A stretch of 64,000 nt of DNA from JAOUGY01 sp963792365 (GTDB lineage: Bacteria > Actinomycetota > Acidimicrobiia > Spongiisociales > ZC4RG35): contig CAWBVW010000001.1 in assembly GCA_963792365.1 (NCBI GenBank), positions 1,116,001 to 1,180,000 on the forward strand, read 5' to 3'. Position 1 is the stretch's first letter. Every line of letters starts with the position of its first letter. Positions 1-8,853 of this stretch are shown here, one piece after another. Below the pieces are notes generated by a model. That model had not been told where the DNA came from. It ran no database searches and worked only from the letters and a program-made list of their open reading frames with translations. Position numbers and translations under genes: made by a program.

Positions 1-1
1 C

Positions 2-2377
2 GAGGAGCAATGGCGGCGCATCGACCAGCTGGGACAGGAGGTCGACCGGCGGCTCGTCGCTGGTGACGTTCGACTCACGATGGGCGGAGAGCCGACCTTC
101 GTCTCCATCGACGACATGGAAGGGCCCGAGTGGAACACGACCGCCGACAGCCCGGAAAAACGGCGACTGGCAGGGGATCTGGCGAAGAGCCTCGCAGATC
201 GCTTCGCTCCCGGCGGTCTCATCCAGCACGGACAGGGAAAGTGGTACCCGGGTGAGCCGCTCCCCCGATGGCAGATCGCGGTGGCGTGGAGACGAGACGG
301 CGAGCCGCTGTGGGCCGAGAGCCGTCTGCTTGCCGATCCGTGGCGGCGCGGCAAGCTCGAAACGGCCGACGCCCGCCGCTTCGCCATCCAGCTCGCCGCC
401 GATTTGGCGATCTCCGATGATGTCGTCCTCGATGCCTATGAGGACGTCCTCAACGACCTGTGGTCGGAGGCACGGCTGCCGGCCGGCGAACCTGCGCGGA
501 CCGTGCTCGCCGAGGACGACCATGCCGCCATCGCCGACGCCGATGCGCGAGCTGCCCTGGTCGAGCGCCTCGACGCGCGGGGCGGCGCACCGGTCGGGTT
601 CGTTTTGCCGCTTCATCGCCACGCCGATGGTTGGCGGACGACCCGCTGGCACCTGCGACGAGGCCGGCTGTACCTGATTCCCGGCGACTCTCCTGTGGGC
701 CTGCGGCTGCCGCTCGACTCGCTCACATGGACTCCGGCGCCGCCGACGTACGAACGATCCCCCTTCGAGCCACGCGCCGACCTGCCCGATCCGACCACGC
801 TGATCGTATCGCCGGCCGAGGAGATCGACCGGGGCGCCGCCCCACCCACCGCCGTGGCATTCGAGGTTCGATCCGGCAATCTCTTCGTCTTCCTGCCGCC
901 GCTCGACCATCTCGAGCATGCCATCGAGTTGGTGGCCCTGATCGAGCGGGTGGCGCTGGGCCTCGACATGCCCGTCGTTCTCGAGGGCTACCCGATCTCG
1001 GTCGATCACCGAGCGGCCATGTTGGTGGTGACGCCCGATCCGGGAGTGATCGAGGTCAACGTGCATCCCTCACGCACGTGGGACGAGCTCCGTGAGATCA
1101 TGACCGCTCTGTACGCCGAGGCGCGGCTGGCACGGCTCGGAACCGAGAAGTTCGCGCTCGACGGAAGCCACACCGGCACCGGCGGAGGCAACCACATCAC
1201 GCTCGGGGGCCTGACCCCAGCCGACAGTCCGCTTCTGCGGCGGCCCGACCTGCTCCGCAGCATGATCACCTACTGGCAGCACCACCCGTCGCTGTCGTAT
1301 CTGTTCTCAGGCCAGTTCATCGGCCCGACCAGTCAGGCACCGAGAGTCGACGAAGCACGACCAGAGACCCTCTACGAACTCGAGATCGCGTTCGCCGAGA
1401 TGGAGCGCCAAGGCGACGAACCTGCCCCTTGGATCGTCGACCGTTTGCTCCGTCATCTCCTGGTGGATCTGACTGGAAACACCCATCGAGCCGAGTTCTG
1501 CATCGACAAGCTCTTCAGCCCCGACTCCGAACGCGGTCGGCTCGGTCTGGTGGAGCTGCGTGGATTCGAGATGCCGCCGCATCCGCAGATGGCCTTGGTA
1601 CAGGCGTTGTTGATCCGGTCGCTGGTGGCGCGGTTCTGGGAGCATCCGTACACCGGAGAGCTCGTTCGCTGGGGCACGGATCTGCACGACCGATTCCTGC
1701 TCCCCTGGTTCGTACGTCTCGACATCCATGACGTCATCGAAGACCTCGTCCGACATGGGATCGGTTTCGAGTTCGCCTGGCTCGAACCATTCCTCGAGTT
1801 CCGGTTCCCGCTCTTCGGCGAAGTCGAGCTCGACGATGCCAGGCTGGAGCTCCGTTCGGCGATCGAGCCATGGCATGTACTGGGCGAGGAGACAGCCGGC
1901 GGTGGCACCGCCCGCTACGTGGATTCCTCGGTGGAACGACTCCAGGTCAGGGTCGACGGCTACATCGACACACGTCACATCGTCACGTGCAATGGAATCC
2001 CGGTTCCGCTCAGCCCGACGAGCTCCACGGGCACAGGGGTGGCCGGAGTCCGATACAAAGCCTGGCAGCCGTGGTCGGCGTTGCACCCGACCATCGGAGT
2101 CCACACGCCGCTCGTGTTCGACCTCATCGACCGATGGAACGGACGGTCGCTGGGCGGTTGCACCTATCACGTGTCTCATCCGGGTGGTCGGGCGTATGAC
2201 ACCTTCCCGGTGAACGCCGGAGAAGCGGAGGCACGTCGCGTCAGCCGCTTCTTCCATCACGGGCACACTCCCGGACCGATCGATGTCAATGCCCTCGATT
2301 CCATGAGTGCCCGACCACGACGTGAGTACCCTCGAACCCTCGATCTTCGACGCTGGCCAACCGACGACCGAGACTGA
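2..2377 (+). CDS. DUF2126 family protein, C-terminal part (5' end outside window)
   Basis: The frame is open from the window edge, so only the last 791 codons are visible. The block LTMGGEPTFVSIDDMEGPEW and a later HTGTGGGNHITLGG stretch are typical of the large DUF2126 (COG4196-type) proteins, whose N-terminus normally carries a transglutaminase-like domain; that part would lie upstream. The family is predicted to act in a peptide-forming or peptide-modifying pathway with circularly permuted ATP-grasp enzymes, and no substrate is known. The stop is followed after 8 nt by the ATP-grasp gene and then a transglutaminase, so the three form one operon. An internal ATG at 80 is not the true start because the conserved sequence continues upstream of it. 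Family assignment is firm; function is inference. Confidence 0.85.
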   Translation, partial: EEQWRRIDQLGQEVDRRLVAGDVRLTMGGEPTFVSIDDMEGPEWNTTADSPEKRRLAGDLAKSLADRFAPGGLIQHGQGKWYPGEPLPRWQIAVAWRRDGEPLWAESRLLADPWRRGKLETADARRFAIQLAADLAISDDVVLDAYEDVLNDLWSEARLPAGEPARTVLAEDDHAAIADADARAALVERLDARGGAPVGFVLPLHRHADGWRTTRWHLRRGRLYLIPGDSPVGLRLPLDSLTWTPAPPTYERSPFEPRADLPDPTTLIVSPAEEIDRGAAPPTAVAFEVRSGNLFVFLPPLDHLEHAIELVALIERVALGLDMPVVLEGYPISVDHRAAMLVVTPDPGVIEVNVHPSRTWDELREIMTALYAEARLARLGTEKFALDGSHTGTGGGNHITLGGLTPADSPLLRRPDLLRSMITYWQHHPSLSYLFSGQFIGPTSQAPRVDEARPETLYELEIAFAEMERQGDEPAPWIVDRLLRHLLVDLTGNTHRAEFCIDKLFSPDSERGRLGLVELRGFEMPPHPQMALVQALLIRSLVARFWEHPYTGELVRWGTDLHDRFLLPWFVRLDIHDVIEDLVRHGIGFEFAWLEPFLEFRFPLFGEVELDDARLELRSAIEPWHVLGEETAGGGTARYVDSSVERLQVRVDGYIDTRHIVTCNGIPVPLSPTSSTGTGVAGVRYKAWQPWSALHPTIGVHTPLVFDLIDRWNGRSLGGCTYHVSHPGGRAYDTFPVNAGEAEARRVSRFFHHGHTPGPIDVNALDSMSARPRREYPRTLDLRRWPTDDRD

Positions 2378-2385
2378 TTCGAGCC

Positions 2386-4938
2386 GTGACCATCGCCTCA
2401 TCCCGCGACCCAATCGCCCGATACTCGCCGCCCGAGTGGGCCCGAGACGAGCTCGTGAGTGGCGACGGTTCGGTTCGAGCTCACTGGGCGGGCCTGGCCA
2501 CCGCCTACCGCAGTCTCGGGATGGACGAGCTCCTGCGGCGCAGGGACGAGATCGCACTCCTCCTGGAACAGGACGGCGTCACCTACAACGTTGCCGCCGC
2601 GCACCGGCCTTGGGAGCTGGACGCAGTCCCGCTCGTCATCTCGAATGACGAATGGGCGGCGCTGGAACGTGGAGTGGCCCAGCGATCCCAGCTCCTCGAT
2701 GCGATCCTGCAGGACCTGTACGGGAGGCGCCGGATTCTCGAACGTCGCTCCGTGCCCGCCGAGCTGGTGCTGGGCGATCCTGCATTCCTGCGGGTCTGCG
2801 ACGGCGTCTTCCTTCCCTCCCGGCACCAGCTCGGCGTGTACGCCGCCGACCTCACCAAGTCGTCCGACGGGCAATGGCTGACGATGGGCAACCGGACGCA
2901 GGCGCCGTCGGGGGCGGGGTACGCCATCCAGAACCGCAACGTGCTGTCGAAGGTCTTCCCGACCATCTTTCGGAACGCCGAGGCGATGCGACTCGCACCG
3001 TTCACGAGGACGTTGCGCGCCACCCTGCAGGCGGCGGCGCCGGCCGGGGTCGACAATCCGTCGATCGTCGTGCTCACTCCGGGTCCACTTTCCGAGACGG
3101 CGTTCGAACACGCCTTCATGGCGACCCAGCTCGGATATCCCTTGGTGGAAGGTTCAGACCTCGTTAACCGAGACGGCCGCATCTGGCTGCGCACCGTAAA
3201 CGAGCTGATGCCCGTCGATGTGATTCTCCGTCGCGTCGACGCGTGGTTCTGCGACCCCCTCGAACTGCTTCCGGAGTCGACACTCGGGGTGCCGGGATTG
3301 GTCGATGCCACGAGAGCCGGGACCGTGTCGGTTGTGAATCCGCTGGGATCGGGCGTACTCGAGAACGCAGCACTCTCGGTCTTCCTGCCCGAACTCGCAC
3401 GAAACCTCCTCGGCGAAGAACTGCTCCTGCCTTCCGTCGAGACCTGGTGGTGTGGTGATCCGTCGTCGTTGTCACACGTCACGAACAACCTCGAATCGAC
3501 GGTCATCAGATCATCCTCTCGAAACGGTGGTGGCAGCGCCATCGATGCAACCCTGCTGACCAGCGAGAAGCGACGCGAGCTGCGAGACGTCATCCTCTCC
3601 GAACCTCAACGGTGGGTTGCACAGCGCCGGGTGGAACCGATGACCGCACCGCTGCTCGGGACCGACGGACTTCATCCACATCCGACGGTGCTCCGCACCT
3701 TCGCCGTCGCCAAGGACGACGGCTACTACGTCATGGCGGGCGGCCTGGCTCGTACCGCCCGGATTCCCGGTCCCGGCCCGATCACGAATCAGACGGGTGC
3801 CGTGGCCAAGGACACATGGGTCCTCAGCACCGAGCCGGAGACGCTCGGCGGTTTCTGGCTGACCGGAGGTCCCCTGCAGGCCAAAGAGCCGGCTGCTCCG
3901 CTCGCCTCGCGTGCTGCGGAGAACATGTTCTGGCTCGGTCGGTACTCGGAGCGGGCCGAGACCGCCGTACGCCTGCTACGGGTGGTCAACGGCAGACGGA
4001 CCGAGTTCGACCAGGCTGCAGGCGGACCGGGCGCCGCGGCGCTCGAAGCCCTGCTCGAGGCACTGACTCGCGTCACCACGACCTTCCCGGGGTTCGTGGG
4101 AGACGACGCTGCACAGATGCTGGCGCAGCCCGGTGACGAGCTGTTTGCGCTGGTGGTCGACGACAGCCGGCCAGGCACGGTGGCGCAGGCCACCGCCCGG
4201 ATGTTCGACGCCGTCGAGGTGCTCCGCGACCAGCTCTCGGTCGACACCTGGCTCGTGATCGGATCGATGCAAAGGCGCCTCGAACGGTTGAGCCGCATCA
4301 CGAGCGACCGCGATGACGCCGTGACGACGGTGTTGAACGGTCTCTTGGAGAGTCTGCTGGCCCTATCCGGGTTGATGGCCGAGTCCATGGTCCGTGACCA
4401 TGCCTGGCAATTCATGGAAGCCGGCCGGCGGGTGGAGCGGGCACTGCAGATCACCGCCCTCGTGAATGCGCTCCTCACCGTTCAGCACGACCCCGCAACC
4501 GAGAGCCTCATCGCCGAGTCGACCCTGACGGCGGCGGAGAGCATCATCACCTACCGTCGGCGCTATCGCTCTCACGCCCAAGTGTCGACCCTCCTCGATC
4601 TCCTCCTGGCAGATCCGGGCAACCCCCGATCGCTCCGTTTCCAGATCGAGCGGCTCATCGACAGCGTGAGTGCGCTCGACGCCGCCCGACGGCACGACAC
4701 CGCATCCGTGGCGCTCACCCACGCCGAAGCGGCGCGGTCGGTTCTTCGAAGCTCCGACTCGCGGGCCCTCGCACAGGCGAACGCCGACGGCAGACGGGCG
4801 GATCTCCAGGCGTTCCTCTTCCACACGCGACAGCACCTCCTGACGATCGCCGACGCCATCGGAGCCGACAACTTCACACGACTGCTCCCCCAGCACAGCA
4901 TGAGCACTCCCTCCGAGCCACCGGGTTGGTCGTCATGA
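2386..4938 (+). CDS. Circularly permuted ATP-grasp / alpha-E domain fusion protein
   Basis: 850 aa from a GTG start 8 nt after the previous stop. Residues about 1-480 match the circularly permuted ATP-grasp family (COG2308 type), predicted amide- or peptide-bond ligases. From about residue 505 the motif AAENMFWLGRYSERAE begins an alpha-E domain (COG2307 type), a helical partner of unknown role. In many genomes these are two genes, so this is a fusion. It sits between a DUF2126 protein and a transglutaminase, and its stop overlaps the next start (ATGA at 4935-4938), so translation is probably coupled. Comparative genomics of the family proposes synthesis of a small peptide or a peptide tag; no product is known. 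No signal peptide is visible, so a cytoplasmic location is likely. Confidence 0.9.
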   Translation: MTIASSRDPIARYSPPEWARDELVSGDGSVRAHWAGLATAYRSLGMDELLRRRDEIALLLEQDGVTYNVAAAHRPWELDAVPLVISNDEWAALERGVAQRSQLLDAILQDLYGRRRILERRSVPAELVLGDPAFLRVCDGVFLPSRHQLGVYAADLTKSSDGQWLTMGNRTQAPSGAGYAIQNRNVLSKVFPTIFRNAEAMRLAPFTRTLRATLQAAAPAGVDNPSIVVLTPGPLSETAFEHAFMATQLGYPLVEGSDLVNRDGRIWLRTVNELMPVDVILRRVDAWFCDPLELLPESTLGVPGLVDATRAGTVSVVNPLGSGVLENAALSVFLPELARNLLGEELLLPSVETWWCGDPSSLSHVTNNLESTVIRSSSRNGGGSAIDATLLTSEKRRELRDVILSEPQRWVAQRRVEPMTAPLLGTDGLHPHPTVLRTFAVAKDDGYYVMAGGLARTARIPGPGPITNQTGAVAKDTWVLSTEPETLGGFWLTGGPLQAKEPAAPLASRAAENMFWLGRYSERAETAVRLLRVVNGRRTEFDQAAGGPGAAALEALLEALTRVTTTFPGFVGDDAAQMLAQPGDELFALVVDDSRPGTVAQATARMFDAVEVLRDQLSVDTWLVIGSMQRRLERLSRITSDRDDAVTTVLNGLLESLLALSGLMAESMVRDHAWQFMEAGRRVERALQITALVNALLTVQHDPATESLIAESTLTAAESIITYRRRYRSHAQVSTLLDLLLADPGNPRSLRFQIERLIDSVSALDAARRHDTASVALTHAEAARSVLRSSDSRALAQANADGRRADLQAFLFHTRQHLLTIADAIGADNFTRLLPQHSMSTPSEPPGWSS

Positions 4939-5804
4939 AGTACGAGGTCGTCCACCGCACCCGATACGACTACGACGCCCCTGTCACCGCCAGCTACGCC
5001 CAGGTCCACCAACTCCCCTGGGACGTGGACGGTCAGCACTGTGTGCGGCGATCCGTCACCTCCGATCCGACCCCCGAACACGTACGGCACCGGACGGACT
5101 ACTTCGGCAACCCGGTCGCCTTTCTCGCGATCGACGAGCCGCACTCCAGGCTCACGGTGACCAGCTGGTGTGTGGTCGACACTACGGGACGCCCCACGGA
5201 GTTCGGATCGATCGCAGACCAGCCGTGGGAGGCTGTCGCCCGACTCGCAGGAGAGGGTGAGGACCTGGTCGCCGTCGAGTTCGCCCTCGACTCGCCACTG
5301 GTGTCGGGGAGCCCCAGACTCGCCGAGTTGGCATCTCGATCGTTCGAACCGGGCCGGCCGATGTCCGAGGTGGTAGTGGCCCTCTGCTCCGAGGTTCATG
5401 GTTCGTTCGAGTTCAGGCCGGGCTCGACCGACGTCTCCACCACCATCGATGAGGTGCTGGATTTGGGGAAGGGCGTGTGCCAGGACTTCGCACACGTGAT
5501 GATCGGCTGTCTCCGCTCGATGGGCCTGGCAGCCGCCTACGTCAGCGGATACCTCGAGACAGAGCCCCCACCAGGCCAGGCACGGCTGACCGGAGTGGAC
5601 CGCACCCATGCGTGGGTGAGTGTGTATCTGGGGCAAGGGCAGTGGGCCGGCATCGACCCGACCAACAACCAGATGGCAGGCCCCCGGTACATCACGACCG
5701 CGCGGGGTCGGGACTACTCAGACGTACCCCCGCTCAAAGGTGTCATCTACACCGACGCCGAGGAGTCCACGCTGACGGTCGAAGTCGACGTGGTGCCTGC
5801 CTGA
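4935..5804 (+). CDS. Transglutaminase-like cysteine peptidase-fold protein
   Basis: 289 aa. The N-terminal part (MKYEVVHRTRYDYDAPV) is the beta-rich domain that precedes transglutaminase cores in COG1305-type proteins. The catalytic triad is visible: Cys182 in GKGVCQDFAH, His225 in DRTHAWVSVY and Asp241 in GIDPTNN. The ATG at 4935 overlaps the previous stop as ATGA and was preferred over a TTG nine bases upstream. As the third gene of the DUF2126 / ATP-grasp-alpha-E set it would process or transfer an acyl group on a peptide substrate; the substrate is unknown. A palindromic repeat begins 24 nt after the stop. Confidence 0.9.
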   Translation: MKYEVVHRTRYDYDAPVTASYAQVHQLPWDVDGQHCVRRSVTSDPTPEHVRHRTDYFGNPVAFLAIDEPHSRLTVTSWCVVDTTGRPTEFGSIADQPWEAVARLAGEGEDLVAVEFALDSPLVSGSPRLAELASRSFEPGRPMSEVVVALCSEVHGSFEFRPGSTDVSTTIDEVLDLGKGVCQDFAHVMIGCLRSMGLAAAYVSGYLETEPPPGQARLTGVDRTHAWVSVYLGQGQWAGIDPTNNQMAGPRYITTARGRDYSDVPPLKGVIYTDAEESTLTVEVDVVPA

Positions 5805-5827
5805 CGCCAGCAGCGGCCCCCAGAACG

Positions 5828-5878
5828 GGTTTTGGTGCACAAAAGGTGCGTTATTCACGCACTTTGTGCACCAAAACC
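5828..5878. repeat. Dispersed palindrome, copy 1
   Basis: 51-bp imperfect inverted repeat. The arms read GGTTTTGGTGCACAAA... and the reverse complement, with two extra bases in the left arm. It lies between the transglutaminase and metallopeptidase genes. Its reverse complement recurs at 27973-28023 with only a few differences, and a variant is at 6982-7022. There is no T-tract typical of an intrinsic terminator, although the stem could still stop transcription. Confidence 0.8.
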
Positions 5879-5926
5879 GGGATCCTCACGTGCTGATCAA
5901 GACGCTTGAAACGTGCTCAGACCGGG

Positions 5927-5932
5927 TACGTT
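5927..5932 (+). promoter_or_regulatory. -10 box (TACGTT), leaderless start for the metallopeptidase
   Basis: TACGTT fits the TANNNT -10 consensus and ends 7 nt before the ATG at 5940. Transcription would start at or next to the start codon. No Shine-Dalgarno sequence is present. Confidence 0.5.
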
Positions 5933-5939
5933 GCGTTTC

Positions 5940-6968
5940 ATGCGGGCGTTCACCTGTGAGGTCTGTGGTCAGCTCCTCTTCTTCGACAACTCGAACTGTC
6001 TCCAATGTGGAACGCGCCTCGGCCTCGATCCTGCAACTCGCCGGCTGAGGGCGGTCACATCAAACGGCCAAACGCTGACGACGGTGGACGGGGCTGAGTC
6101 GTTTCGGGTTTGCGCCAACCAGCTGACCGCACGCTGCAACTGGCTGATTCCGGCCGAGGATCACTCTCCGTTGTGCGCCTCCTGTCGACTGACGACCGTA
6201 CGCCCCAACGACGGAGAAGTCGATGCGATGGCGGCCTTCGCCGATGCAGAGGCTGCGAAGCGCCGGCTCATCTTCCAACTGGTCGGCCTCGGCCTGCCCG
6301 TGAAAGGGCGCGAGGAGGACCCGGCGCAGGGCGTTGCATTCGAGCTCCTGTCCTCACGCGGCCACGAAGTGACGACGGGCCACGAGGACGGAGTCATCAC
6401 CCTCGATCTGTCGGAGTCCGACGATGCCCACCGCGAGTTCATCCGGCTGCAACTCGGAGAGGCGTATCGGACCGTTCTCGGACACCTCCGCCACGAGATC
6501 GGGCACTACTACTGGCCGATCCTCGTGGGATCAACGGGTCGGCTCGATCGCTTCCGTGAGTTGTTCGGCGACGAGCGCGTGTCGTATCAGGCAGAGCTCG
6601 ACCGGCACTATGCCCAGGGACCTCCGCCCGACTGGACGCTTTCACACGTGAGCGAGTACGCCACCATGCATCCGTGGGAGGACTGGGCCGAGACCTTTGC
6701 GCACTACCTCCACCTCCGGTCCGGTCTTGAGACCGCCGATTCGTTCGGGCTCCGAGTCGAGGACCCTTCTGCGGCGGCCGGCCGCAATGCCGGTTCGGAC
6801 ACCGCCCACCTGTCGATCGGACCACTCATCGACAGTTGGCTTGCGTTCGCCATCGCGATGAACGCGACGTCTCGCTCCATCGGACAGGGCGACCTCTATC
6901 CCTTCGTGCTGCCGCCCCGAGTTGTGGAGAAGCTCGACTTCGTCCACGGGCTGCTCTCTGAGACCTGA
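5940..6968 (+). CDS. Putative zinc-binding metallopeptidase with N-terminal zinc ribbon
   Basis: 342 aa. The N-terminus has paired cysteines (C6/C9, C20/C23, then C58, C66, C79 and C82), expected to hold zinc. The core carries H185-E-I-G-H189, the HExxH zincin motif, and a downstream segment VSEYATMHPWEDWAETFAHY supplying the usual further acidic and histidine residues. This layout matches the putative zinc-binding metallopeptidase family (COG4307 type) of about 340-370 aa; substrate unknown, cytosolic. The ATG at 5940 was chosen over a GTG at 5913 because TACGTT lies 7 nt before it. The gene stands alone between two copies of the palindrome. Confidence 0.85.
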   Translation: MRAFTCEVCGQLLFFDNSNCLQCGTRLGLDPATRRLRAVTSNGQTLTTVDGAESFRVCANQLTARCNWLIPAEDHSPLCASCRLTTVRPNDGEVDAMAAFADAEAAKRRLIFQLVGLGLPVKGREEDPAQGVAFELLSSRGHEVTTGHEDGVITLDLSESDDAHREFIRLQLGEAYRTVLGHLRHEIGHYYWPILVGSTGRLDRFRELFGDERVSYQAELDRHYAQGPPPDWTLSHVSEYATMHPWEDWAETFAHYLHLRSGLETADSFGLRVEDPSAAAGRNAGSDTAHLSIGPLIDSWLAFAIAMNATSRSIGQGDLYPFVLPPRVVEKLDFVHGLLSET

Positions 6969-6981
6969 CCAGACCCCCTTC

Positions 6982-7022
6982 TCGTGCACAAAAGGCGTGA
7001 ATATCACGCCTTTTGTGCACGA
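6982..7022. repeat. Dispersed palindrome, copy 2 (variant)
   Basis: Perfect 19-bp inverted repeat with arm TCGTGCACAAAAGGCGTGA and a 3-nt loop. It shares the GTGCACAAA core and overall size with copies 1 and 3 but differs in the inner arm (GGCGTGA instead of GGTGCGT), and both inner arms differ together so pairing is kept. It lies between the convergent metallopeptidase and glycosidase-like genes, where it could act as a bidirectional terminator. Confidence 0.75.
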
Positions 7023-7041
7023 AAACCATGGAGGCCCGCTC

Positions 7042-8766
7042 TTATTCGAGGGCGGCGGAGGTGTAGGTGGTGGCCGCATCCCAGAGGAGGAAACTGTCGA
7101 CTCCGGCATCGGCTGCGGCGTCGATCTGTGCTCTGACCTCGGCCGGCCCGTAGTCGACGCCGAGTGAGAAGTCCTGGATCCAGATCACGAGACCGGCGTC
7201 GGTGCCGGCGAGCTGGGACTGGAAGTCCTCCATCGACCGGAACACGATGTCGTACGGCTGGGCGTTGGGATTGTCCACTCCGTACTCGCCAGGACCCCAG
7301 TGTGAGGGGTAGGTCATCGGTGCGACGTAGTCGACCACGTTCCCGATGGCCGGAATGTCCTGTGCGACCTCGTCGGGTCGGGTCGCCGCGATCCCGAACA
7401 CCGCAGCCGCCAGACGGGCGCCGGCAGCGTGGACTCGTCGTTGCGACACTTCGAGGAAGTCGATGATCGCCTGCTCGGGATCACGATCCTGGCCGGGGAA
7501 CCGGATGTTCTCGATGTAGTCATCGGGCCGGCGCACATAGTCGTACATGATGTCGTCGACACCCAGCTCCGCTGCCTCCTCCGCCAGGGCGATGTTGTAC
7601 TCCCACACATCCTCGTTGTACGGGTTGGTGAATCCCCCGTACTTGCCGTACGCGGTGCCGTCGGGGTTCTGGACGACCCAGGACATCTCTCCCTGCTCGA
7701 CGGCGTACGACGCCAGTCTCGGATCTCTGAAGTTCACGACACGACCCACGACCCGAACATCCATTGCGTGTAGGTCTTCCACGACCTGTTCGAGGTCCCA
7801 GAGCTCGGTTACGGCGCCGATGTCATGCGCCATTCGAACGCGGGTGTCGTACCAGACGTCGCCGCCCTCGTCCTTGAGGTCGAGCTGGACGGTGTTGATC
7901 AGTCCGTCCTTCACCATCTGGATGATCGGGTCACGGAGTTCGGGGGTCGCCCAGGTCCAGCCACTGGCGTGCACCCCGCGAATCGGGTCCTGCCCCGGCT
8001 CGCCTGCGAGCGCCAGCGGGATGTGGACGGGAACCACCGACACGTTGCCCGCCGGGTCGGCGAGTGTCACCTCCACAGGGGCAGCCGGAGGTCGATCGAA
8101 CGTCTTGGACACCAACCCGTCGGTGACGTCGAGCTGCTCGCCGTCGATCGCCACAGTGGCTTCGGCGTCATCGACTTCGAGCTCGAGCGTCACGGCTTCG
8201 GTGACCCGGGCGGCCGATGTGGGGGCCAGCACCGTCATCGACGGCGGAGTTCGGTCTACGGTGAAGGTCCTGGTGACGCTCGAGGAGCCGAATGGGAACG
8301 GGCGGGACAAGCTGATCGTCAATCGGTTCTCGCCTTCTGGCACATCGGCGGGCGAAATGACCGCACTCAACCCGTCGGATGCAAGCGCGACCGGGACCTC
8401 GACATCCCCGATGGTCGCGCTGAGGTTTTCGGGATCCGGCGCGTCGTCGAACAACACGCTGAGTTGCACGGCGTCGGCCTGTTCGGCGCTCAGCGTGGCG
8501 CCATCTTCGATCCCGTCGACGGTGAACGGCTCCCCGTCACGTGTGCTCCAGGCGATGATCGCGATGAGGGCGATCGGCAGCAGCGTGACGACCACCAAGC
8601 CACGGCGGGTGAGCTTGTATCGGGGCTGCAGCTCGCCTCCTGCAGGCTCCCTCGGGGGTGAAGGGAACACGGGCGAGTCACGAGCCACCAGCTGTGCCTC
8701 GTCACGCAGGAGCTCGTCTAGTCGAGCGGGGTCGAAGCCGCCCTTGGGATCGCCACCTTCGATCAC
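7042..8766 (-). CDS. Membrane-anchored putative glycoside hydrolase (DUF4015-like)
   Basis: 574 aa. An N-terminal cytoplasmic stretch is followed by one membrane helix (GLVVVTLLPIALIAIIAW), an extracellular region with Ig-like features, and a C-terminal TIM-barrel-type domain from about residue 310 (GVHASGWTWATPELRD, VQLDLKDEGGDVWYDT, DDIMYDYVRRPDD, DYVAPMTYPSHW). These motifs match the DUF4015 putative glycosyl hydrolase family, so the protein probably acts on cell-surface or matrix glycans outside the membrane. The GTG at 8766 was chosen because a TACCTT -10 box at 8776-8781 directly abuts the alternative GTG at 8775. It diverges from the MBOAT/SGNH pair, which supports a shared surface-glycan role. 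Family call is good; substrate unknown. Confidence 0.8.
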   Translation of the reverse strand: MIEGGDPKGGFDPARLDELLRDEAQLVARDSPVFPSPPREPAGGELQPRYKLTRRGLVVVTLLPIALIAIIAWSTRDGEPFTVDGIEDGATLSAEQADAVQLSVLFDDAPDPENLSATIGDVEVPVALASDGLSAVISPADVPEGENRLTISLSRPFPFGSSSVTRTFTVDRTPPSMTVLAPTSAARVTEAVTLELEVDDAEATVAIDGEQLDVTDGLVSKTFDRPPAAPVEVTLADPAGNVSVVPVHIPLALAGEPGQDPIRGVHASGWTWATPELRDPIIQMVKDGLINTVQLDLKDEGGDVWYDTRVRMAHDIGAVTELWDLEQVVEDLHAMDVRVVGRVVNFRDPRLASYAVEQGEMSWVVQNPDGTAYGKYGGFTNPYNEDVWEYNIALAEEAAELGVDDIMYDYVRRPDDYIENIRFPGQDRDPEQAIIDFLEVSQRRVHAAGARLAAAVFGIAATRPDEVAQDIPAIGNVVDYVAPMTYPSHWGPGEYGVDNPNAQPYDIVFRSMEDFQSQLAGTDAGLVIWIQDFSLGVDYGPAEVRAQIDAAADAGVDSFLLWDAATTYTSAALE

Positions 8767-8853
8767 GTCGGACACAAGGTACCAGCGGCCGGCTGGGAAC
8801 CCACAGCAAGCCTGAGATTGAGACCGGTCGCTCAGTACGCTCCAGCACCAAGC

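Noticed and set aside
5828..5878. DnaA-box or origin-related element
   Set aside because: TTTGTGCAC resembles a DnaA box only partly, copies are too far apart, and no replication gene is near.
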